From: Rhododendron vialii | Taxonomy: Eukaryota > Streptophyta > Magnoliopsida > Ericales > Ericaceae | NCBI RefSeq assembly: GCF_030253575.1 | Contig: NC_080568.1 | Coordinates: forward strand, 28,950,001-29,014,000 | Reading direction: 5' to 3' | Length of the DNA: 64,000 nucleotides | Notes under the pieces: model-generated | Database searches by the model: none | What the model saw: only the letters and a program-made list of their open reading frames with translations | Told to the model about the DNA's origin: nothing | Program-made: the position numbers and the translations under genes | In this document: piece by piece, positions 25,840 through 35,477 of the stretch | Numbering within the stretch: position 1 is the first letter of the stretch | Layout of the letters: the number at the start of each line of letters is the position of its first letter

Positions 25840-26290
25840 CTTGCTCCTCTGTTTCCCAATCACTTTGAACACTTGTTGCTCCTCTAAGCGGCTGTTTCCC
25901 CAATCACTTTCAACATTTCCAGTGCCCCTCCTATCACTTTCAACACTTCTTGCCCCTAAATTTCCCCTATCACTTTCAACACTTCTTGCCCCTCTAAGCG
26001 GAAAATTCTTGCTCCTCAATTTCCCCTATCACTTTCAACACTTCTTGCCCCTCTAAGCGGAAAATTCTTGCTCCTCAAATTCTTGCTCCTCAATTTCCCC
26101 TATCACTTTCAACACTTCTTGCCCCTCTAAGCGGAAAATTCTTGCTCCTCAATTTCCCAAAATTCTTGCTCCTCAATTTCCCCCCTCACTTTCAACACTT
26201 CTTGCCCCTCTAAGCGGAAAATTCTTGCTCCTCTGTTTCTCCTATCACTTTCAACCAAAATCCTTTTGCCCAATCACTTCCATACTTTTG
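25840..26290. repeat. Minisatellite upstream of copy A
   Basis: Degenerate tandem array with a core of about 60 bp containing atcactttcaacacttcttg, cccctctaagcggaaaattc and ttgctcctcaattt. Roughly eight to ten cores; several units are shortened or have the ttgctcctc segment doubled. It begins about 30 bp upstream of the TATA box of copy A. Open frames here follow from the repeat and are not genes. Confidence 0.85.
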
Positions 26291-26348
26291 CGCAATCACT
26301 TTCAACTCTATTTAACCAAACACTTTTACAAAGTCATTGGCACAAGAG

Positions 26349-26452
26349 GGGAGAAGTTTTTGGGTGCCGGGTGGATACCACACATGTGGTACTCCGTTGG
26401 CATAAATGGGTCACGTAGTATCTGCTCAGCACCCAAAAATTTCTCGCTGCAT
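26349..26452. mobile_element. Small foldback MITE
   Basis: GAGAAGTTTTTGGGTGCCG on the left pairs with CAGCACCCAAAAATTTCTC on the right. About 104 bp. The inner sequence (ggataccacacatgtggta) is itself palindromic. Confidence 0.55.
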
Positions 26453-26528
26453 ACAAATCAGCTGAAAGACTCCGGTCGTTTGGCGACTCATTCACACGCT
26501 GCAAGTTGCACACAACCCCCACCCACCA

Positions 26529-26576
26529 CCCCCCCCCCCCCCCCCTATAAAAAATAAAAAATAAAAAATAAAAAAT
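26529..26576. repeat. C-run followed by AAAAAAT repeats
   Basis: About 17 consecutive C followed by four units of AAAAAAT. The length of the C-run is likely to be uncertain in any assembly. Confidence 0.8.
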
Positions 26577-26639
26577 GCAGATCAACATCGAAAACCACAA
26601 TGCCTGCGATCCATTTTAAAGTCTCACACTAATGATTGG

Positions 26640-26792
26640 AGTCGTTAATAATGATTGTTGAATTGGTAGTGCCAAGTCAGGGAGCTGGTTTGGGGGCTCG
26701 ATAGGGGAATGCGGAGGAGTTGGAGTTGGAGTCGGAGGCTGTCTCTGCAAGAACTTTGCCAATGTTTTTCTCAATAGGAGCATGGTTTCCAT
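26640..26792 (-). pseudogene. Four-helix gene, 5' fragment (copy D)
   Basis: The start METMLLLRKTLAKFLQRQPP (26792) and the first proline module (LPDLALPIQQ) match copies A-C. Similarity stops near 26640, before the membrane segments, and the frame ends at 26616. The conserved leader atattggcgaaattt (26811-26825) and a TATA-like string (agatatataat, 26853-26863) are kept. It is a truncated tandem relic lying 1 kb upstream of copy A in the same orientation. Confidence 0.75.
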
Positions 26793-27044
26793 TCTAAACA
26801 AGCGAGAAAGATATATTGGCGAAATTTCCGACGGAAAACTCTCTTGCTCAATGGAGATATATAATTGGGTGTTGTCATTACGTCACCCCGCCCCCAACAT
26901 GCCCACTCGGGGGTGGTTTCTTCTTATGAGATCCCGTAGTCGGCCAACATGTCGTAAAAGAGACTCGGGTTTGCAAAAAAAAAACACAAGTGTGCGATTA
27001 TGACTCATATAACACAATTATATGAAGTTTTTCAAATGAAAATA

Positions 27045-27205
27045 AATTTCATTTTGAAATTTTATCAAATGGTATCGGATCGATGTGATTTTCGGCATGA
27101 TTAATATTCACTGCGAGCTCTAAAAAGTAAACGGTTTCTATCAATGTTGTGGGCTCGGAAAGTGCCTTCAAATGACTCAAAACTGGACGGATCAAAGCAT
27201 ATTGG
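27045..27205. mobile_element. Diverged arm of a foldback family
   Basis: Matches the right arm of the foldback at 58318-58986 in order: atatc/tatcggatcgatgtgattt, gcgagctctaaaaag, aacggtttctatcaatgttg, tgggctcgga. The site where the 58-kb copy carries a MITE is empty here (ctctaaaaagtaaacgg). Confidence 0.55.
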
Positions 27206-27536
27206 AAGAAGTTGTTTGTTGACAAAGTTGTAGATATTTTGTTTTCGGTATTGATTAAGTTGTTGATGAGTTTAAGAGTGAAAAAATTATTGAAACAAAA
27301 AATTTTAATTTGTGTGAACAAGAAGTTAAAAATTTCAAAATTTGTTAATTAGTTTAAACGAGATGACAAAAAGACCTAGATTTTTTTCAAAAAACTTGGT
27401 GGAAACGGGGGCTTAGTTCTGATATTATCCTTTCTATCCAAACCCGTACACATTGCTTTAGATCCTAGAAACTACGGTACTACCCACAAGCGAGAGCAGT
27501 GTTTTCTTGAATAAAGTGGGATCCTTTCTCCAAACG

Positions 27537-27925
27537 ACCAATGCTACATACACTACATACTTTCACTACATCATCCACTATATTTTTTATGAGACTCATT
27601 TCGGGTCCAACAAAAAATGCAGAAAAATATCCATAAATTTTAAAATAATATTTCAGGGGGCCCTGCAAAAAATCAGCTTTAACCGGTAACGGTAAGTATT
27701 ATTTCTAAATTTATAAGAGTGAAAATGCTCAACTGCGCAGTTTCGAACATACGAACCCAGAAATAATATTTATCGATACCCGTTAGAGCTGATTTTTTAC
27801 GGGGCCCCCTAAAATATTATTTTAAAATTTATGAATATTTTTCTGTATTTTTTGTTGGACCCGAAATGAGTCTCATAAAGAATGTAGTGGATGATGTAGT
27901 GAAAGTATGTAGTGTATGTAGCATT
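27537..27925. mobile_element. Foldback element, about 390 bp
   Basis: Left arm AATGCTACATACACTACATA from 27540 pairs with the right arm ending tatgtagtgtatgtagcatt (27925). The pairing continues inward through the tttcgggtccaacaaaaaat / attttttgttggacccgaaa strings and the ggggccc strings for over 170 bp per arm. ctccaaac occurs on both sides (27527-27534 and 27927-27934) and may be the target duplication. Non-coding. Confidence 0.75.
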
Positions 27926-28004
27926 CCTCCAAACAAAATAGTCCTAAACAAATAAAGCGGGCGCCTCCAACAAAACAAACTAGGCTATTGCCATACACAA
28001 TTAT

Positions 28005-28136
28005 GGAAAAATATCGATCAATGACGTGTTTTGATAATTAATATCTGTTAAGGATATTTTTAATATTAACAAATGTTCTTAGTTTATCCTTCACGGGTAT
28101 TAATTATCAAAATACTTTCTGAACCGTCATTTTTCC
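28005..28136. mobile_element. MITE, GGGAAAATGACGG family, copy 1
   Basis: Ends GGAAAAATATCG...CGTCATTTTTCC with subterminal TTTTGATAATTAATA / TATTAATTATCAAAA. Flanked by a perfect 9-bp direct repeat, CACAATTAT (27996-28004 and 28137-28145), the Mutator-type target size. Confidence 0.85.
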
Positions 28137-28210
28137 CACAATTATACACAAACTCTCACATCAAATACTGATCCACACATATTACACACATTAAGTGTGG
28201 GTGTGCCACA

Positions 28211-28415
28211 TCTATATAATAAAACAGAGCTGTGTTTGAATCCAAAAGACAACCAACGCTCCAGATTTATCTCTTCCTCCTGCATAAATCTCTACCCTCC
28301 ATTCTACAAAATGGCATGTCCGTAAATTGATAACTTTTTTTGACCATTTTTTAATCACACATTCCTCTTCTATTTTGGAAATCCGATTTTCATTTCCAGG
28401 CCCCTCTCCCTCTCA

Positions 28416-28449
<34 letters not shown>

Positions 28450-31400
28450 GAATACGATAATACGATTTGATTTCCAGACCCTCTCTCTCTCCGAATACGG
28501 CCTTCCTCCGCCTCCTCCCATCACGCAGGTTGGCCAATCCCTAACGACCCAACATTGTTTTCGTGCCCTGTAATGCTATTTGGAAACGAATTGCAAAAGT
28601 CAATTTGGAAACGAAAACACATGCAGCTACCCATTTGGAAACGAATTGTTACGGGTTAGCATGGCTGATTATACCTATATATTTTTTTGTGCAATGTTGA
28701 TTCATGCCCTGTACGTTGTATAATCTGATTGTATTGTTTTCGTGCCCCGTACGTTGTATATAGATTTTTCCAGTTCTTTGATTCACGCCCTGCACATGCA
28801 TTGCGTGTACCCAATTTGTAATCGGTATGTTCAGACGGTAGTCTTCGGGCAAACCGGAAGTTCCTTATTTTAATGCATCCTAGGTGTTTGTAAAAATGCC
28901 TCATACAAATAGAATTGCTCTGTCATAATTCATTAGCTTCAACTACTATGCCTTCTGCAACGTGGGTCAGTTGAATGGCATAGTGTTCCTTGAGCTCCTC
29001 AATTTTCAAAGAAATAATGCTTCAGTACATTACGAGACCAATTAAGTTGTTGCCATTCGTCTACGCCAAGCCAATTGAAGCTTTTCTATTCCATCGGTTC
29101 ACACCAACAGAGTGCACCATTGCCTTTTAGTACTCCATTTGTCAGAGACTTAAGTGACTTTATTTTTGCCGTCGCAAGGCGGTGGTCTGCCCCATATCAA
29201 TAGTATAAGGAGCCACTATTTCAATATTTTCTTTCCAATCTTGGTTTGTGATTTTTTTTTGTTGTCTTTTTGCATTAGGCAATGACCAGCAAAGGAAAGC
29301 CAACATGTGTTAGCAATGGAGAAAAAGATTCACGGGTATCACCCTTTGACGTATCTTCTCTCTTCTTTCTTTATAGTTAATAAGCTAAACGACATTCTAA
29401 TTTCTCAAATTTGTTTATACATGTATTTTGGGAACAATCTGGTAAAGATATATCAAAAGGTACACTAGTGCAACGTGCCCGACGAGAACGAGAACGTATT
29501 TTTAAGCAAACCACTGAAAGGCGATTGGAACAACACTCGCCGATAAATACAAGTGTAAGACTCTTATTAATCAAAATCATGTTTGATTATCTACATTTTC
29601 TATCCATATTTTTTTTAATGTAATTCTTTTTCAATTGTTGACTTTATACGTAAAGATTCAACCTCTCCGAGACGGGAATATTAGAGCCGATGGGTGAGAC
29701 CACCATGCCGTACATGTTCCCGAGGTAGGTCTCCATATAATTGTGGAGTTTCTTGCAAACCTAATTAGTACCCGTAATGCAATTTATGTATTTCTTGCAT
29801 TTGTTTCAACTGGTAGCATGATAACCTGTGCAATGAATGATCGTTCAAATCTGCAAATGTATATATGTTTCTTAGTAAACCAATTAAGAATGCACTGTTG
29901 GATGGGTTTGGTTTTCTTTATGACAAGACATAGTGCACTTTGGCAACTCTCAGTTATGGTGCAATTGTAGTCACGAGACTGCCATGGAACTCAGGAAGCC
30001 TTTGTTTTGGGGCTTGACTCTCACGCGTGTGCTATTAATTCATGTGTTCGACTATCTATATCTTCTAACCATTTTTTTTATTTATAATTCTTTCTCAATT
30101 GATGTTCACCATGCTATCCATGTTCACGAGGTAGGTCGAAGCCTTTGTTTTGTGAAACTAAGCCTCTTTTTTATTTGTCATTAAGTAAACCAGATTAGGC
30201 GATCACTAATTAGCATACAAATCATTAATTCTTGCCAAAAGACAACTGAGTAGTTCGAAGAACAACTTCTGTGTATTAGCTTTTACGGTGCTATTACCAT
30301 GTTCACGGTGTCTATCATGATCCTAGGAACAAAATTGTTGAAATAGTAAAACTTTATAACGAAAGAGGAAATGGAAAAAATTGCAATGAATCACTAGCCT
30401 CAGTAAAGTGGTTTCTCAACATGCTTTCTAAAGGACGTATTGCCCAAACGTTGGATCAGATAGTTGAATGCAGGATGAGAGCTTTATTTTCTTTGTTGCA
30501 AGTATGTTCATTCACTTTGCTATGGGAAAACCCTGGAGAATTACATAAAGCACTATTTCTTTTCCAGTAGTTAATGGCAATGAGAGAAAAAGGTGGCGTT
30601 CTTTTATCATGGAGGTTTATTTGTTTAAGGAAAGCTTGGCCTAAGAAACAAGACAATATCCCACTGTCATTTTTTGAATATAATCGTCCTTTCTCTATTT
30701 TTTTGGAAGGGTAAACCGAAGAAGATAATGGATTCTAACATAATTATAGAGATAATCTCGGTATCGAGAATGTACTAATGTGTGTTGTCAGTTTCTTTTT
30801 TTAGATGGCTTCACTTAGATTAAGTTTTTAAGCTACTTAATCATATATTTTGACATTAATAAGTGTCGATTGATACCAAACTTCTTTTTCTTTCCAATTC
30901 TTGCAATATTTGAGACTTGGTAAAAAGACATGTTGGTGTTCGTGGTGGTGATTGGCAGGCAGTAAGACTTGGTAATATAAAGGGGTTTTTTTTAACGGAA
31001 GACTTTTTAGCCGACAGTGATATTTTTGTTCCCCCATAATGGCCAGTTTCGAAGAACCATTCAAACATAAACTTCAGGTAGCATTATTTGTTGTTTTCTA
31101 CATTTACATGTCTGGATATTTGTCAGCTTTGAATATTAGATTCACTCTACTACAGCTACAGCATTGCTGCTTATTTGGCTGCGATTCAAGTTGTGTTTTT
31201 TGATGAGAAGTCAGGTTAAATGAAGAACGTGGTTATTAGTAGAGAAGAGTAGTCCTTCTTTTTTTTTTGGAAAGGCAAGAGTAGTCCTTTATGTACATAA
31301 TTCAAATAAATGGACCCTGTTTGAAGTTTATTTGAGACACAGCCTGAAGGCGCGACGAAACATGTCTTATGGGAGATTTTGTGTTCATTGGTAAAAAGGG

Positions 31401-32366
31401 CAATTCAATTTTTGTTTCAACACATGTTTTGTCGTACCTTCAGGCACGGGCAATATCAAAACCCTCCAAATCTCATTTGAATTTTCAATACTGTATTGAG
31501 AAACTACATTACGGAAATTGTGATGATTCATTGAAAGTTTTCACTCCATGATTTGTGCGACGATCTAAATTTGAGGAAAAAATAAAATCGCGAGTCCAAA
31601 ACTTATTTACGTGTGTTGATCATTCGAGCCGTGCTTTCAGGCCCGAACATGCACTACCTTTATTTGCTTATTGTATAAATTACATTGTATAAAATTAAAA
31701 TAATATTGCAGTACCTTTATTTGATTATTGTTTTGCCAGGATAATAAGGGTGCAAATGCTCAAAGACTATATTTCTAAATATTATGGGAGCTCATATGTG
31801 TTAATTATTCCAGCTCCAACAACTGGGAGTCTTGACCATGGTGCCTTTGTGGTGACTTTCGTTTTGAAAGTTGATTGGTCATAAGAGTGTTGGCACCTTT
31901 CCAAAGGTAATAAACGATTACAAAGATTATAGGGGGCATAAGTTGTCCTTTTTTCTTCATTGTCATACTTAGATTATACATAAACCAATCCATATTCTGT
32001 GATGAATTTAATAATTCTTTATCTTATTTATGTAGAAATATCGAGGACTGGCAAACGAACAATGGGATCGTCATGATAAGAGCTTTGTTAATAGATTGGG
32101 AATTTCATGAGGAATTTTTATTTGTTAGGTTGAGTTTTACAAATATATATTCGGTTTTATTACGCGTGTTGGGTGATTTATGGATTTGGGATATTTTTAA
32201 CTTGCTTGAATATTTTTTGCACCCCAATTTGACATGCACATATACAGCATATATTTTACTTTGTTCCTACCCATTTTTTGTCCACCATTTGCTCATTGTT
32301 CGACCTGTAGCTTTAGTTGTCTTCAAAATGTGTTGCGTCGTGCCTTCAGGCACGGGCATTCGCTAG
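28211..32366 (+). mobile_element. Helitron, about 4.2 kb
   Basis: The 5' end is TCTATATAATAAAACAGAGC preceded by host A. The 3' end is a hairpin CGTGCC-ttca-GGCACG, then GGCATTCG and CTAG, followed by host T. This is the standard Helitron layout: 5' TC, 3' hairpin plus CTRR, insertion between A and T, no target duplication. No intact RepHel gene was seen. A basic segment at 29450-29560 (GTLVQRARRERERIFKQ) recalls the N-terminal basic region of plant Helitron proteins, but this is weak. Variant hairpins of the same kind recur at 31340, 31437 and 31630. An open segment at 30286-30570 may be captured or decayed coding sequence. Confidence 0.75.
30286..30570 (+). pseudogene. Unassigned coding-like segment inside the Helitron
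   Basis: A stop-free run of about 94 codons without a clear start includes YYHVHGVYHDPRNKIVEIVK and SLASVKWFLNMLSKGRIAQT. It looks more like real protein than most frames nearby. I do not recognise the family. It could be captured host exon sequence or decayed Helitron protein. Confidence 0.25.
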
Positions 32367-32511
32367 TATTTGATGTGAGAGAGTTTGTGTAAGTGTATAT
32401 GGTTAGAAAATTATTGCTCACCAAATAGGCCTAAATAAACAAGGGCTGACAAAATAGGCCTCAATAACATGTAGGCCTAGAGATGGCAATTTCATGCCAT
32501 ATTTTTTATAT

Positions 32512-32642
32512 GGAAAAATGACGGTCAATGATGTGTTTTGATAATTAATATCTATCGAGGACATTTTTTTCATTAACAAATGTTCTCAGCATGTCCTTGG
32601 TAGGTATTAATTATCAAAACACGTCCTGGGCCGTCATTTTTC
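32512..32642. mobile_element. MITE, GGGAAAATGACGG family, copy 2
   Basis: GGAAAAATGACGGTC ... GGCCGTCATTTTTC with subterminal TTTTGATAATTAATA / TATTAATTATCAAAA. The flanks (tttttatat / tttttgcta) match only partly, so the target duplication has decayed. Confidence 0.75.
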
Positions 32643-33096
32643 TTTTTGCTATCTATCCAACCCGTCCATATTTTATAATAGGTTTATATGGTTAAATCCA
32701 TATAAACCCATTTTAATATGTGGATTTAGATGAGTTAAAAATGGTTGAATCTGGATTCAGCTAAAAGACCCACAGCCTATTATAAAGCGTAAAAACACGA
32801 AAGGAAACACAAAACGCGGAAGAAAAGGTCAAGCTAATTACAAAATTGCCAATTGATATATGGAGTAAAGACAGTCACTCGTCCCTCTCCTCTTCTCTCT
32901 CTCTCTAGCTTTTATCAGGATCGTGTGCCACAGCACCTTTTTTCTATTCCTATTTATTTATCCATTTCATTTTTCAAACCTTTTCTCATCCATTAAAAGA
33001 CCACATTAATTCCACACCCTTTTTCAAATTTGATAAAAGAAAAAGGATAAGAAGAAAAAGGAAGGAGAATGGTCAAGACGGAGATCATACTTTCAC
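32643..33096. other. No gene recognised
   Basis: AT-rich, with a (TC)n stretch near 32890-32906. No coding region is supported. Confidence 0.4.
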
Positions 33097-33419
33097 TTGT
33101 TCGGCCTAATAAGCCAAATGATTTATTTTTTGTTATTATTCAATTTTTTTTTATATTTGTTAGTTTTTCGTCAACTTTTTGTCCATTATTGCTTTTTCAT
33201 GATTGGAGAAATCTAAAAAGTAAAAAATTACTATCGAAATCTAAATTTTTTGAATAAAGACAAAAATAAGTCAATAAGCTAATTTTTTCGTATTTTTTAG
33301 ATTCTTCTCACCGTGACGAAACAATAATCTACAAAAAAGTTGACAAAAAACTAAAATATGTAATTTTTTTTTGAATAAGAACAAAAAAAATAAATCATTT
33401 GACTTATTAGCCGAACAAG
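33097..33419. mobile_element. Foldback element with TTGTTCGGCCTAATAAGCC ends
   Basis: Left end TTGTTCGGCCTAATAAGCC pairs with right end GGCTTATTAGCCGAACAA-type sequence (gacttattagccgaacaa). Inner strings ttatttttt and ctaaaaagtaaaaaattact recur in inverted order. Related in arms and core (aagtaaaaaattatgatcga) to 52583-52848. Confidence 0.65.
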
Positions 33420-33708
33420 CCCGAAATAGATGTGGACGTTTTCGTTTTCCATTTCAAATCAGAAAAATAAAAATGGAAAGAAACAGAGGACCATGAGGTG
33501 GTGTATTTGGGGTTTCTATTTTGAACTGGGTTTTGTATTGTATTCCGGAACCACGTACCCAATTTTTGAAACCTTTTTAATGCAGGGGCCCTCTTTTTTT
33601 TTGGATGCAGTGCAAGTAGAAAATTTGAAGAGAGAAAGTGCTGACGTGAGACGAGGGAGAGAAGAGTCTCAAGTCCAAAAGTTATAAGTTCCATGGCAAG
33701 AAGGATGA

Positions 33709-33790
33709 AAGGGAAAGTTGCCAAATAGAAAAGGAGCGGAAAGGGGAAAAAAAAAAAAAAAAGAGGGGAAGGGGGGGGGGGGTTGGGGTT
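33709..33790. repeat. A-run and G-run low-complexity tract
   Basis: A purine tract with about 17 A and then about 11 G. The T-rich minus-strand frame over it is an artefact. Confidence 0.7.
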
Positions 33791-34296
33791 GACTAGACTC
33801 ATATTTGATCCGACCTATTTTAATCCGCCTACTTTTTACCCGTATTCAATCCGTCCATATTTGACCCGCAACCCATTTCAATCCGCCCGAACTCGCCCGT
33901 TTGCCACCGCTACGCAAGTCTTAATAGCACGTGACGTGAGAATGTAACGTAGACTCTCGCTTGTGGAGGAAATTTTTTTCAGTGTCAAGTGGGTATCACG
34001 TGGTGTCTGTTCGGCACATTCGAGCTGTTCATTGTATTTTTGGATGGTTCAGATTTGGAGAAAGAAATAGAAGAGAGAAAGTTTTGGAGTGAGAGTAAAT
34101 AGAGGGTTTCAATCCGAACCTTCAAAAAATGTACTGAACGGCTTGAATATGCCAAGCCGGTAAAAGGAGAGAGAGGGGGTAAGTCGGTGAAACTTTTCAT
34201 GAAAAATTACGTCGCCATTAACGTCACCCCACCCCAAACACGGCCGTCTCTTTTAGCTAGCAAGAAATCTTTCAACTAGTTGATGTTTTGCGGAGG

Positions 34297-34466
34297 AGAA
34301 TAAATTCTTTACACCCACGGTGTAAACATTTCTTTTTTTCAAATCAATTGCATTACGTCACGTCGCCATATTTTATTAATTGAGACCACTATTTTAACAC
34401 GTGTCGCAATGCAATTGATTTGGAAGAAACAAATGTTTACACCGACGGTGTAAAAAATTTATTCTC
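34297..34466. mobile_element. Foldback MITE, sibling of the PPT-promoter MITE
   Basis: GAGAATAAATTCTTTACACC at the left end pairs with GGTGTAAAAAATTTATTCTC at the right end; the inner arm TTTCAAATCAATTGCATTACG matches caatgcaattgatttgg. Same architecture as 10323-10487. Confidence 0.7.
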
Positions 34467-34908
34467 GTTCCGGAGTATGCTTTTAGCTCTTGCGGATGCC
34501 TTCCTAGAAACCTACTGGAGTATATAAGTGCGGCAACTGTTAAAAAGGGCCCGCATCGGATCTTGATGTTGTCCTGCGATTTTCTTTTAGGTTTTGTTTG
34601 GAACCCAAAGAAAAGAAATGAAAAGAAGAAAAAAAATTTACCTTCCATTATTTAGTTGGAAGAGAAAGAGTGAAGAAAATAAGAATTTCAAATGTAATGA
34701 ATAAAAAATTTTCCCTCTCATTTTCCTTCTCTTTTATTTTCCCTTCCTTTCCATGGGTTCCAAACATATTTCTTTCTTTCCGCTTCTTCCCTTTAGTTTC
34801 AAGAGCTATGCTAACTGCACACATATCCACATATTTTGTGTTGCGCCCCCGACTTATTCTCAAACTTTAAATGGGTAGGACGGTGCGGATGCTCTGTTGA
34901 GCTGCGCC

Positions 34909-35076
34909 ATGGAATCAAGAGCTCCAAGTGACTCTATTGGGCAGAAACTAGATTGTCTTGCCATGGAATCGAGAGCTCCAAGTGACTCTATTAGGCGGAA
35001 ACTAGATTTCTTTGGCTATTTGGCCTCAAATACTCGTGCTTTCATGTCCTGCTCGACGCCTATCCTGCTGAAATAG
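34909..35076 (+). CDS. Small ORF with an internal 18-residue duplication
   Basis: 55 codons from ATG at 34909 to TAG at 35074-35076. MESRAPSDSIGQKLD at the start is repeated as MESRAPSDSIRRKLD 18 residues later, reflecting a 54-bp tandem duplication in the DNA. The opposite strand also has a stop-free run here (containing GMPRQARQDAFLLLVAYFSR, about 35030-35165) that looks equally protein-like. Which strand codes, if either, cannot be decided. No family recognised. Confidence 0.2.
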   Translation: MESRAPSDSIGQKLDCLAMESRAPSDSIRRKLDFFGYLASNTRAFMSCSTPILLK

Positions 35077-35477
35077 GCGACAAGCAACAAGAAGGCATCT
35101 TGTCTAGCCTGTCTTGGCATGCCCAAGTTGCTCACCACCCGTTTGCCGACCAGTAGTAGGGGCAATTTGACTCCCAAAGGCACGTGTTAAAACAGCGTGG
35201 CGTTTCAAAGGTATTACGGTTTTTCTCTTCCTTTTAGGAAGAAAGGAGCCCATCCTCAGCCTTTTGCCTTCAATTGCTCGTGCTTTCACGTTTTGTGGGG
35301 AATGCTCGGGAAAAAAAAAAAAACCAAAAACGACATGCTCTTTTGGTAAGCTCGTCACCTATTTCAATGAGATAAGTGGCACGTACCAACCAAATGATCT
35401 CCTTTGGCTACGACATTGTTGCTTCGGAAAATGCTTGGCAGCTCGTTGTGGAAATCTTCCTTGATGACGCATTGGTG

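Larger units (their letters stand above)
28145..32392. mobile_element. Foldback MITE split by a Helitron
   Basis: TACACAAACTCTCACATCAA (from 28145) on the left and TTGATGTGAGAGAGTTTGTG (32370-32389) on the right are inverted repeats, now 4.2 kb apart. Removing 28211-32366 rejoins them as the two arms of a MITE of about 90 bp. This independently supports the Helitron boundaries. Confidence 0.65.

Noticed and set aside
25349-26056. Long plus-strand ORF (235 codons) over four-helix copy A, with counterparts at 36912-37547 and 63061-63447
   Set aside because: These are antisense shadows of the four-helix genes. The hydrophobic-helix frame on the minus strand has the conserved start, TATA box and leader; the plus-strand frames do not align between copies at their ends.
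25840-26290. Regular repeats that could suggest a CRISPR-like array
   Set aside because: The units are contiguous and degenerate, without constant-length unique spacers, and the context is plant nuclear DNA.
33407-33802. 131-codon minus-strand ORF starting with a Pro/Phe-rich run
   Set aside because: The start is encoded by the G-run and A-run tract at 33709-33790, and the rest has no recognisable domain.
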